Origin: Skeletonema tropicum
Lineage: Eukaryota > Bacillariophyta > Thalassiosirophyceae > Thalassiosirales > Thalassiosiraceae
Reading direction: 5' to 3'
Length of the DNA: 64,000 nucleotides
Assembly: GCA_037178625.1 (NCBI GenBank)
Contig: CM074144.1
Span: forward strand, 1,426,001-1,490,000
Positions 49,754 through 59,804 of this stretch are shown piece by piece. Position 1 is the first letter of the stretch; each line of letters opens with the position of its first letter. The position numbers were made by a program, and so were the translations under genes. Below the pieces are notes generated by a model. The model searched no databases, was not told where the DNA came from, and was given only the letters and a program-made list of their open reading frames with translations.

Positions 49754-50960
49754 TAATTGAGAAGCTTTTTCTCACAGAGCCAGGCCTGAAGTAGAAGTCG
49801 ATATCCCTATGTACCTACCCCTATATCCCTACCTACCCCTATGTGCGGGTTCTAACCCGCATTTAGAATCTATGTGCGGGTTATAACCCCACTTAGCAAT
49901 GTGCCGCTAATTGATGCCATAGACGCCACCAACCGTCTAACCCCTGCATCAGAATCATCAACTGGACCAATATGATCAATGTTGAACGTTGGTTTGGGCC
50001 GCAGTAGTGTGTGGGGGGTTGTGGTGTAGCCTCATTACACGGCACCGGCCATCATCTTTTTCAGCCGTCACCAAGCAGTTGTGGTGATGGTTACGTCAAC
50101 CATACACGTCCGTCTCGTCTCTCCTTCATCACGCGATGATACTTTATATCAATGGGGATGTTTCGGTGCCAGTATTCCTTCGGTTTGGGCTTGTATTCAT
50201 GCTGAATTCGATAATCGCCGCTCGGTATTATTTTCCTTCCACAATAATAATCGTCGATCATCGACAAATGAAATGATTTAGATGGCCAGCACACGATAGT
50301 GAGGGCAGCCAAATTGAACAATAAAGTATTATGGATGCTCTGGGCTTGTGGAATGGACACAACTATCGCTGTTATGATGAGTCTACAAGTCGTCTTCAGA
50401 AGGGCAACTCAAAAAAGCGCGTATTATTTCTGCAAACACGGAGAAGATTAGTGTTATTTCATGTTTAAATATTGGATTGTGGCGAAAATAGTGCGAACTG
50501 AGGGGGATTGGGAAGTGCTGTGTGGGAAGTAGCCGTTCATCATGGACAGTGGAGTGAATGCTGAATGATATCTACTTGTGGGGGATAAATGAGAAAATTA
50601 TTAACTACGCTGAAACAACGCCCATTTGATTATAAAATGTCATGATCGTCAATCGAATCATCCACAATAGTATTAAGTACAATAAGGCACTGTGAAATGT
50701 ATACACTTCATTGCCCAGAGCACCTAATTGCATATAATGCAAAGATTTATCTTCATTCCATCATGTTTCAACACTAAAGTAGAGGTAATATCAACGCCAT
50801 AGAGGGCAAAGAATCATTTAAAATTATAGTAATAGCAAGCCCATGATACCTGCTGACGTTGAAGATCATTAGTTCTGGATATAGAAGCATTATGCGTAGT
50901 GCGTAGGCTCCTACTACAATTTCGAGATCATTTGATTTTTACCCCCCCCTTTATAAAATA

Positions 50961-51024
50961 TACCTAGGTAAAAAATATAGTTGAAAATCAACTAGTAAAA
51001 ATACCTAGGTAAAAAATATAGTTG
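50961..51024. repeat. 23-bp direct repeat
   Basis: TACCTAGGTAAAAAATATAG plus TTG occurs at 50961-50983 and 51002-51024; each copy includes the palindrome TACCTAGGTA. Confidence 0.8.
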
Positions 51025-51175
51025 CTTCTTCGTAGGAATTCAGTGTAAAAAAGTCCGCCAAGGGTGAAAAATATTAGATTTGAGAACTTTTGGGCCGAAC
51101 GATAAGATCATTTTTGAGTTCCTGCTTGCTCCCTTCACGCAAATTGCATGGTTGGTTCTGGCTGAGAAACATTTA

Positions 51176-51660
51176 GAAGTTCGCAGAAGTACCCAAAGAA
51201 CATGTTGTGCGAGAACACAAAAAGTAAAGTATTGTACAAAGTCCATGCAGCTTTCAAGCATAATCCAACATTAACTTAGGCACAGGGATCGCACACCCAA
51301 AGGAACATCAAACTGCAAGGTTCCTCGCTCAAGTGGGTAAGTACATGCAGCTTTCAGCCTAACTGTTCTTAGGTGAGTTCGCATATGTCGAAACCTGTAT
51401 GAATGCAAGAGTTTACATATTTACTGATCATAAATAAGTAGTACTCTTAGAAGTTCGCATAAGTACCCAAAGAACATGTTGTGCGAGAACACAAAGTAAA
51501 GTACAAAGTCCATGCAGCTTTCAAGCATAATCCAACATTAACTTGGGCACAGGGATCGCGCACCCAAAGGAACATCAAACTGCAAGGTTCCTCGCTCAAG
51601 TGGGTAAGTACATGCAGCTTTCAATCATAATCCAACATTACACAACTTACGCTTACGCAC
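51176..51660 (+). repeat. Repeated leader units upstream of small gene B
   Basis: Unit AGAAGTTCGCA.AAGTACCCAAAG..ACATGTTGTGCGAGAACAC through GGTTCCTCGCTCAAGTGG|GTAAGTACATGCAG occurs at about 51176-51358 and 51450-51622. It matches the leader of gene A at 43.16-43.31 kb. Each contains the possible splice donor GTAAGT and an acceptor-like GGCACAG. Confidence 0.75.
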
Positions 51661-51693
51661 AGGAACAGTAATATCAATCATAACTTCACTAAC

Positions 51694-52143
51694 ATGGCGG
51701 CTGAATTGATCGTTGACTTCCCTCTCACTCCCAAACGCAACCATGGCGTTGTGAAATTTGCTGAAACATCAGAGCTCTACGTCTACATAGTTGACAGGCA
51801 TGAGGACAAAAACGAGCTGTGGTACACCAATGCAGAATACAAGGCAATGAAACGCAACATCAAGCGAGATGTCCTCCAAGCTCGTGCAAGTGATTGGGCA
51901 TCCGAAGCAGATAAAGGCTCCTGGATTGGTATTGCTCATCTACTCACACCGACCTGTGCGCTTGAGATGCAGGCTTGCAGACATCGATGCGTACGTGCAG
52001 TCCTCAAAGAGCAGGCGAGACAGGAACAGGACCCACATGGTTGTTTCAGGTCGGAGAATATTGCACTTGCTTCGTTAGCCAAAACAAGACAGGCCGCTTT
52101 GAGAGCGAGGATGCTCGGTAGTCTTCACCAAGATTCCATCTGA
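51694..52143 (+). CDS. Small diatom-type protein of unknown function, copy B
   Basis: 149 residues. Same sequence as copy A at 43333-43788 with about a dozen changes: ELYVYIVDRHEDKNELWYTN, DWASEADKGSW, LEMQACRHRCVRAVLKEQ, SLAKTRQAALRARML. It lacks two residues (Asp-Ile) after YIV. Both copies keep a full open frame with several conservative changes, so both are probably expressed. The whole block from the leader to the 3' flank is duplicated. Confidence 0.75.
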   Translation: MAAELIVDFPLTPKRNHGVVKFAETSELYVYIVDRHEDKNELWYTNAEYKAMKRNIKRDVLQARASDWASEADKGSWIGIAHLLTPTCALEMQACRHRCVRAVLKEQARQEQDPHGCFRSENIALASLAKTRQAALRARMLGSLHQDSI

Positions 52144-55100
52144 GAATACCGCAGGCAATTTCCTCGAGGGCGAGGTTCGTGTTCGTGTTCGTGTGTATTA
52201 TTTCAATCTGTACAGTTGTAATAGTAACTCTCTAGGACTAGGAGGCGTAATTGAACCAATTTTGAATCACTTTTAATTATATCCACTCCTGTCAGTGTAT
52301 CTACTATCTTATTTGTTGTTTGCACATCAGATATATACAAAGAGCTCGTAACATTAATCACTTATCTTGCTGTACTACTTCGATGTCCCAGTCATTTCCG
52401 TACTTCGTTGAGAAGACGCCCGTTTTCTGTAATTTTTTGCCGCTCTGTAAAAATTGTAATTGACGGGGCTAGAACCGCGTTTTTGCCCGCCCCCCTGCAA
52501 AGTCGACTTGGCGTCCAAAAAATGCCAGAATTCGCGCTTAGCGCGATAGTTCCCGGAAATCGGAAGGAGGGGGGAGGGGGAAAGAAGAGAGAGAGAGAGG
52601 AAAGGGAAATAAATAAGAGACGATGAGAAGCCGCTATCCCCTCCATGACATGAAAGCTACCGCCATGTTTTTAGCAGAATTTTCAACACCACAGCCGGCC
52701 ACTACCTTGACATAAATGTGTTTATGATTCTGCGACACTGTCGCCGCAACATTAAGGTTGGCCACTTGCTTGATATGCTACCAGAAATCGTGCGCAATTA
52801 CTCCTTCCCCATAATATCATATGCCGACTATGCCGCTGCTACACCTTTTGCATCATCAGCATCTTCTCTTCAAATAATAATGGCCAACAAAACCAACGAA
52901 GGCAAGTCCCAGAAGTTTTTGGACATTCGGCAAGTACTGTACAGCAAAATAACTCCGCCGCACGCTTTGTCGTAGCCGGTTGATTTGACTGATGAAGAAT
53001 TCGAGGGAGATAACTTGGCAAATTATATGTAACTTTTGCCACTGGGGGTACTCCAGTACCCAAATATTTCAACGTAGACTTGGAAGGCCGAGATAATAAC
53101 AAGTGCCTTGGGGCTGACTCAAAGTTACAGTACATCGGAAAACATTTAGACGATCTCCGTCGCAACATCGTGCCCCAACACTCCGACTTCAATGGACTGA
53201 GAGACAGAGAGGTTCCCGAATGGTGGAATGAATTGAGAAAATGCTACACGGATGCGGCTAATCATTTTCAGGCCAAGCACCCGGGAGACGAAGTGTTTGG
53301 TCACCCTGATGTCATCCCATTGTACCGTGATCGCCGTCATAGAAGGGGTGGGCTCCAGTATCGGCACCTGCGACAACTGCAGCACTTGCGGAACAAGCAC
53401 CTGCAGTGGTAAATGTAAATCCATCTTCCTCAACTAATGCGGCACGTCCAATCATGGTGCCTACAAATTATAATGTCACTAGGTCAACAACAGCAAATGA
53501 TTCTAATGTCACTACGTCGACAACAGCAACGCCTTCGTCTCCAAGAGATATTCCAATACAGTGAACAAACTTTGCTGAGTCAGCAAGTGACAAGGTCAAG
53601 CCTTTCTTGATGTGTCATTGGACTGGTGTGATTCGTGTCTTGTTGAGCCAGGAAAGAAGCTTCGAAAATGCTGCAATCCCTGCAGCATTACTTGTGAAGA
53701 TGTATTGCGTATTGCCTAAAAGTTGATTTTTGTTGCGACTCGGCTGATGTTGATATCGTCGCCACATACAAAAAAGCTAGTAGGTCACAGAAAGTTCTGG
53801 CTTTAAATGCTGCTGTGAGGACTGAAGATGCAATCTATCATAAGGTGTTTGACTTCGAAGAAAGATCACAAGAAGAAGTCACTAAATTGCCGGGAAGTAG
53901 AGTCCTTGGCTTGGCAAAGCGTATCAAAATATACAAAAATCTAATCAAGAATACAACTAAGGCTAAGGTCGCAATAGAATATCAACCGTACCATCGATGG
54001 AAGTGTAGGAATTGAAGTTGCTTGAAAGGAGCGGAGTTGACCCCTCTCCCGCAACTGCGACAGTGGAGTCTCAAATCCAAGAGGAAGAATCCTGCTGACG
54101 CAGCAACAGCTGGTACTGTAGGAGATGGTTCAGCTATGGTACTCTAGAGGGCGTACTGCAGGAGGGTTGCAACAAAGTATTGTATATAAGTTTTGCAGCG
54201 CAGTCCTCCGGACTCCGGACAGTGGAGGAAAGGCATCCGCCAACGCTGTTAGTAGGTAGATATTTATAAGTATGTAGTCGTATTACTATTATTTTCTGCT
54301 ATCTACTACCGGAACTGTTCCAGGAACTATGGTGATGGACAGACTGATAGTTCCTGGAACTTTGGCATCCTTCTCCCAAAAAAATCACTAGAGTACTTCT
54401 GGCACACGCTGCAAATACAACATTACATGCTAATTATTGTCAAACAATTCTGTGGATAGATATGTAGATAGATTATCAGTTCCTTATTCTGTGGATGATA
54501 AGGAACCGTTTTGTAGATGAGTAGGAGTATTACCGTTGGATGGAGCGAGAGCGAGACTAAAAGTTATGACGTCACGGCAAATCCCACCCTCGAAACTGTA
54601 TTGTAGTCCTCGGGCAAATAGGAAGCCTGGAAGCAATAGCAATAGCAAGGTAGATGTGTAGATGCATACAGATACTTATACCACGCACTGTCCGGAAGGC
54701 CTTTTGTGAATCTCACGTGTGCAGCAAGTCCTGCCGTTGACATCTTCATGAGGAAGGAGGAGATGTGCACTGCCTGTACGAGTGCGAGTCTTCTACTTCT
54801 ATATCTCTGCCTCCGCCGGTCTTGCTTTCTTGCCAGCAAGTAGCAAGACATTGGAGTATCATGTACTGTTGTTGTTGCACCCTTTCTACGAGATGCTGGT
54901 CCCATTTATCGTCTTTAGATGATCATAGACGAGACATTGATGATAATTGGTACAAATGACTTCTTGCTTATGGAAAGATGATAGCTCTGGTATCGATGTC
55001 GATGAATCGGGGTCTTTGAAGTAAAAGTAGAGAAAAAGTATCAAGAAGTCATTGTTGTGTCAATAGCCGAATGTAAATTTATCATTATTCGTAATGTAAT

Positions 55101-55386
55101 TATGTAGCACAACTTCTTCTTTCGGTCGTACGTGGGCAATGCGTGGGTCTGTACTTCCTGCCAGCACGCTTCTCAACAAAAATCTTCAGAATCCTTTTTC
55201 GAAAGCACTGAAAACTGAAAAGCCCTTCGCCCCGTCCATCGAATCAAAACTTCTCAACCGACCGAACGAACCATTGCCACCGCAAGCATGCAAGCTGACC
55301 TGGAGCTCGCTTCTTTTTCATTCAACACTCATAACACATACAGCCGTGCACTTAGACGCTAACGCTCTTTGTATTTGCCTCCACAG
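52144..55386. other. Gene-poor region with coding-like debris
   Basis: 52144-52520 is the duplicated 3' flank of small gene B. From about 52720 to 54010 there are plus-strand protein-like pieces broken by stops and frame changes (ADSKLQYIGKHLDDLRRNIVP, VPEWWNELRKCYTDAANHF, PAALLVKMYCVLPKS, HKVFDFEERSQEEVTKL), probably a dead element or gene that I could not identify. A perfect hairpin lies at 54318-54359. Nothing else recognised. Confidence 0.45.
54318..54359. repeat. Perfect 13-bp inverted repeat
   Basis: TTCCAGGAACTAT and ATAGTTCCTGGAA separated by 16 bp. Could fold as a stable hairpin; context is non-coding. Confidence 0.8.
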
Positions 55387-56373
55387 ATGATTAAGCGGAG
55401 ACAAAAGAAACAAAGACATTCACAGCAACGTAAAACACCACAAGATCCTCCTCCTTCTTCAGCACCACCACCAGAACTAGCTGCATTTTCATTAGCCGCC
55501 GCTCTTGAAGAAGCCAAAACTTCCGTACCACCTCCACAACAACAACAACAGCAGCAGCGCAGAGTAGTACTACCCTTCTTCTCAAGACAGAAGAATCCAT
55601 CACAAGCATCACTTGCCACCAACACAAGTTTTGCCACTGCTAACGATACTACTACATTCCTTACATCGTCCGAACAGAATATTACACCTGCCGTATCCTA
55701 CTTCGTCGATTCAAGTGACGACGAAGAGACTCAAGACGAAAGTTTAACATTTGGTAACGATCCTTTATCCGTATTGTCTCGCAATATTGACGTTAGCAAA
55801 CCTACGGAAATTTCCTTTTTTGATAATCCAGATAACCCAGAAGACACTACTACTACTAGCATCATCATGAGTACTACTGTCGTCCCCGAGACCACTCCTG
55901 CCACCACCACTGAAGTTGTCGAAACAACAACCGACACTGACGCACCACACTTTGACGTAGCCCAACATATTTACGGTCACACCAAATCCATCTGGGCATG
56001 GGGGAAAACCATCCCCGTCCTCTCCAACGTCCTAAGTCTCACCGAGGGAACTGCCGCCAAGGTACTTGATCTTACCATTCATATGGATCTACCCTCCATT
56101 GATCAAGAAGTGGTGGAACCCCATGCGAAGAAGTTGGATGATATGCTGATTACTCCGGTGATTTGTGCTGTTTGGGAGATTATTAGTCCGGCGGTCGTCA
56201 AGGGTGAGGAAATGATTGTGAAGCCTGTGTTGTGTGAGGTTGTCCCGAAGATTTTGGGACCTTTGGGATTGTTGAAGGAGGAGGAGAAGAAGGTGGAGGT
56301 GGTTGTGGAGGAGAAGAAGAATGAGATTGATAAGAGTGTGAATCCGGAAGTTGTTCCTGTTGCATTGAATTGA
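55387..56373 (+). CDS. Acidic/Thr-rich protein with hydrophobic central segment, possible lipid-droplet-type
   Basis: 328 residues from the ATG at 55387, which directly follows a TTTGCCTCCACAG acceptor-like sequence, so an upstream exon is possible. Residues 1-70 are basic then Pro/Gln-rich with a poly-Gln run. About 90-190 is acidic and Thr-rich. A conserved-looking amphipathic/hydrophobic stretch (IYGHTKSIWAWGKTIPVLSN, LSLTEGTAAKVLDLTI, VVEPHAKKLDDMLITPVI) occupies about 200-300, followed by a Glu/Lys tail. The Trp-Gly-Lys and Pro-knot-like segment weakly recalls stramenopile lipid-droplet proteins, which cover oil bodies; I cannot confirm this. Otherwise unknown. Confidence 0.55.
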   Translation: MIKRRQKKQRHSQQRKTPQDPPPSSAPPPELAAFSLAAALEEAKTSVPPPQQQQQQQRRVVLPFFSRQKNPSQASLATNTSFATANDTTTFLTSSEQNITPAVSYFVDSSDDEETQDESLTFGNDPLSVLSRNIDVSKPTEISFFDNPDNPEDTTTTSIIMSTTVVPETTPATTTEVVETTTDTDAPHFDVAQHIYGHTKSIWAWGKTIPVLSNVLSLTEGTAAKVLDLTIHMDLPSIDQEVVEPHAKKLDDMLITPVICAVWEIISPAVVKGEEMIVKPVLCEVVPKILGPLGLLKEEEKKVEVVVEEKKNEIDKSVNPEVVPVALN

Positions 56374-58089
56374 GACGTGAGAAAGAAAAAGGGTTGGGGG
56401 ATTTTTTGTATTGTACAGATTTGTGCATTCTTTGTGAATGATTTAGAATCACGTAATATTACCTAAGGTTAGTTTGCAAGTACGTTTGTGCGTGATTGAA
56501 CTGTAACTAGTATGAGTCTCTTGTGTTGTCTGCTTCTCTTTAGAGGTGATTCATCTAGAGCTAGAGGAGGGCATGTGCACACGTTTTTGTTTGTATGTTG
56601 GCGGTCTGGATGTACGCAATTCATGGATCGAGAGGCTTGATGGCATAAAAGTTCATATTGGCGAACCCTGATGTGCATTTCTTGGTGATATGGGTCGTAG
56701 AAAAGGAGGAAATTACGTCATATGCTGAAATGTTTATGAATGTTTCCACTGCGTTGCTACTAATACTCAACATTACATAGGTATTTGTCTGACAAGAGAC
56801 AAGAGCCAAACTCTTTCTTTATGTTCCCAGCACTTGCACTTTCATTTCAGCTAACATGACCTGTGTAGGAAAGAAGAGGAAGAGGTTGCTCTCGGGAAAC
56901 TCGTCAATCTCTTTGGATGTCACAGCCTGTTTCGCAGCAATTGTCGTCACTGCGCGGACAGTACTATCTCCTTCGCCATTTTCTAGGCGAAGATTGATGA
57001 CTAATCCAAGCCAATCTACTAACAAGAATCAAAGTCACCTTGGTTCCAGTGGCTAATTTGCTTGATTCCCTTCCAAGCATTTTTCGCGTGTGAGGGGCTC
57101 TTTCGTCTTCACTGCTGTTAATCCATCCTCTCTCATTGTCCTTTCATCCTTGGCAAAAAAGGTAAATCCTTGTGATAGAGATTGTCGAAGTGTGAGACTC
57201 GATTCAGTAGGAGAGATGATGTTTGTACCGTCGAAGGCAATGTATTGGTGGGGTGCTAACTCAAATTGATACTCCTAGGATATAGTGAAACAGTTTGTGA
57301 TGCTGATGATATCTCTACATTCATGAGAGCATTGGTAGTTGCTGGGGCATTGGTGAGATGCTTGAGCATCTTGCTCCTCTCCGAGTGCGAGTGACACGAT
57401 CAAGCGAGGAGATCGATCTTCTGAGAGCGAGGATGGGATCTAAATAATGAGAGGAGCTAAGTCGTTCGTTCTGTCGTTCTGTCGTTCTGTCGGTCGGTCG
57501 GTCGTTCTGTCGTTCTGTCGTTCTGTCGTTCTGTCGTTCTGTCCGGGCCCTTTGGCGTGTCCTTTGGCCTTCACGGGCATTTTCGATCGACTCTTTCTTT
57601 GATTGGCTTGACTAATTTTTGCTGATGGAGGTGTCCACAAGCTCGCCCGGGGCGTTTCGAAAAAGCCCGCTTCGCGGTTTTTTCTCACGGGGTAAGAGAG
57701 GTAAATAAAAGTGTAGGCAACTAGAGTTTTGTACGTCTTTCTCCTCTATTTTGGTGCTTTAACCCGCGCAGCGGGCTAGCACGAGCGCCAGCGAGGCTAG
57801 TAGAAAAGAAACTGCAAGTAAAAAGCAAGACCGGTCTTTAGAGAAAGATAGATGTCTTTTATTTATACGGAGGAATTCATTACTAAGGGTGTTCTCCCGC
57901 CAAGATGACCCACCACCTTTGCCTGCCATGCCAAATTTGTTCTTGATCATGGGATTGAGTTGACAGTGAACGACTGCCCGAGCGACTCCGATTCGTCCAA
58001 CCCCATCTCCATAAACACCTCTCATAAAAAAAAGCCAGCAACTAAAATATTGATTACGAGTAAAACAAACTGCAAACTATAGAGCAACA
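56374..58089. other. Intergenic with GTTCTGTC minisatellite
   Basis: No strong gene. A minus-strand stretch at 57759-58025 (DGVGRIGVARAVVHCQLNP, KFGMAGKGGGSSWRENT) looks somewhat protein-like but I cannot place it. An 8-bp minisatellite occupies 57461-57543, and a GC-rich stem CCCGC/GCGGG lies near 57762-57774. Confidence 0.45.
57461..57543. repeat. 8-bp minisatellite (TCGTTCTG)n
   Basis: About ten imperfect units of GTCGTTCT with an internal GTCG subrepeat. Confidence 0.9.
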
Positions 58090-58416
58090 ATGAATAATCA
58101 TCTCTTCACTTCAGTTATCTTGGCCATCGTCGCTATCTTAGCCACAATCCCATCGGCGTCGGGCTTTGCACTTCTATCGCCCCTCCTCCTTCGCATAAAC
58201 CTTGCCGGCATTGCCACCCGCATACGCAAGTCTTCTTCTTCAGACACCACTGACTCTTCACAGATAATATCACCCGACAAGGCTTCGAAAAAGACTTCAG
58301 TAAGCAGACAGCAATTGCCAAGTGTAGACTTTGGCCTAGATGAAGACATGATGCGGTATAAGCATGAACTACTCTCAGCCGTGTATGAAAAGTCACTAAA
58401 ACGCGGCTTTGAGTAA
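58090..58416 (+). pseudogene. 5' exon of a plastid- or secretory-targeted gene, rest missing
   Basis: Starts at the ATG at 58090 with a signal peptide (FTSVILAIVAILATIPSASG) followed by FALLSP, so SASG-FAL fits the diatom plastid presequence cleavage motif with an aromatic at +1. It ends with DEDMMRYKHELLSAVYEKSLKRGF then GAGTAAGTATTG, a good splice donor that supplies the apparent stop. About 45 bp on, the donor region is duplicated (GGCTTTGAGTAAGTGCTG). No downstream exon with matching character was found before 59.8 kb, so the gene is probably truncated. Confidence 0.5.
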
Positions 58417-59804
58417 GTATTGTAGGCTGAATGCGTTTCCTGCTGCTGTGGCTTTGAGTAAGTGCTGTAGGCTGAATATGTCCGCTGCTGCTGCTGCTTT
58501 GTGTAGCTGGAGCTTGAGACTAGATCATCAAAATCGTGCAGTCGACATCATATGAACACCCACGCACCCTACAATGCACAATAGAGGCACAAGCAAACCA
58601 TCGCAACCAAGCTATAGAGACACATCATAACGCATCCGCATACAGGCTCTAGTGCACTTGTAGAGAGATAAGAAATTATGATTTCGATGCGACATCAATA
58701 GTTTAGACCGACAATGAAGACATACTCACAAATAGACATAGTATTGTAACAAGAAATTTTAACGTACGTCTGGTGGGCCCTCTCAGAGGCGATATTATCT
58801 GTGGTAAATGATTTTAATTTGCTGCACATAGACATAGATAATACACGATAGTGTTCGTAAACCTGTCATTTTTTCTGCTATCCAGCTACAACATGTGCAC
58901 TGCAGGTATTTATGGACGTGGAGAAGAGCCCTAGTAACACCTCCCGGTGAGAGCTTCGTCAATCTCCCCAGACACAACAGCCTACTACATTGAGGATGAA
59001 AGTGTCCTGACGACACACGAGTCTCAACTGATGTCTACATATATACAGTCCAAGCCGATCTTCCCCTCTAGCTCAAGTGGAAAGACCTCATGGAGTGAGC
59101 ATACCTCTATTTGAAACTTCCATCATATGTACATTCATGTTGTGAGTCTTTTTAACTTCTCGTAAATGCGAAATTTGGTACGAAACGTACCTACCGACAA
59201 GAGGCTCTCTCTTTCGCTGTCCGACGACTTTTACACACAATTTAACCACGATTTAACGACTGGTTCAAAATTTGATTGTTTCTGCCAAAATTCAAAATTC
59301 GCGCGTTGCATTGGCTTTTCTCTTTTCTCGCAGGAAAGCCACGAACCAACGCCGGCTGGCTGGTTGATTCCTTCTACATACCCGTGTTCTCAAAGATTTT
59401 GACTGAGTGGCCCTATTTTACGCCACGAAAAATATACATACTCTCTTTTAGCGGCAGCCCCGTTATGTAGCTCTCTAGAGAGAGAGCTCTCAACTCTCAA
59501 GCTCTAGGGATACATGTCACAGATTTAAGTCGGGCGGTACTCGGTGTCAGAACGCGAAGGCCATGAAGGGGCGAAGGCAGAAAGAGACCGCCAAATGCGT
59601 GCCTCAGAAGGAATGAACGCGAACAGCGCTGCGTGCAACGCACGCACCCAAGCACCCATTGTTTCTGTAACCTAGTTTCCGAGTGCACAAAAGCCCAATT
59701 CAAAACAAATTTAACGTTCAGAGCAGCGCGTTTGTGAACGTCTTCTGCAATAAATTATCACATCAAATCATAATATCAATTAAACCTGAAGAGACCCAAA
59801 GAGC
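58417..59804. other. Intergenic with dispersed core copy C
   Basis: No supported gene. Holds the third dispersed core (58757-58797) and the upstream region of the polyamine fusion gene. Confidence 0.5.
58757..58797 (+). repeat. Dispersed 40-bp conserved core, copy C
   Basis: TTTTAACGTACGTCTGGTGG followed by GCCCTCTCAGAGGCGATATTA. Most complete of the three copies; preceded by GTAACAAGAAA as in copy B. Confidence 0.65.

Larger units (their letters stand above)
49122..51693. other. Repeat-rich intergenic region
   Basis: No supported gene. Contains a dispersed core (49381-49420), a MITE (49430-49753), a small stem GCGGGTT/AACCCGC near 49846-49861, a 23-bp direct repeat (50961-51024), and repeated leader units of the small gene B (51176-51660). 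Confidence 0.55.

Noticed and set aside
49846..49895. GCGGGTT/AACCCGC stem followed by a second GTGCGGGTT as a possible terminator or RNA gene
   Set aside because: Short, isolated and in repeat-rich DNA; no supporting context.
50091..50360. Minus-strand 89-codon frame
   Set aside because: No recognised motif and the complementary strand is equally open; treated as chance.
54564..54905. Minus-strand 113-codon frame
   Set aside because: Composition looks random and no motif is visible.
57759..58025. Minus-strand 88-codon frame with DGVGRIGVARAVVHCQ
   Set aside because: Protein-like in places but no recognised family, a poor C-terminus and no context; not enough to call a gene.
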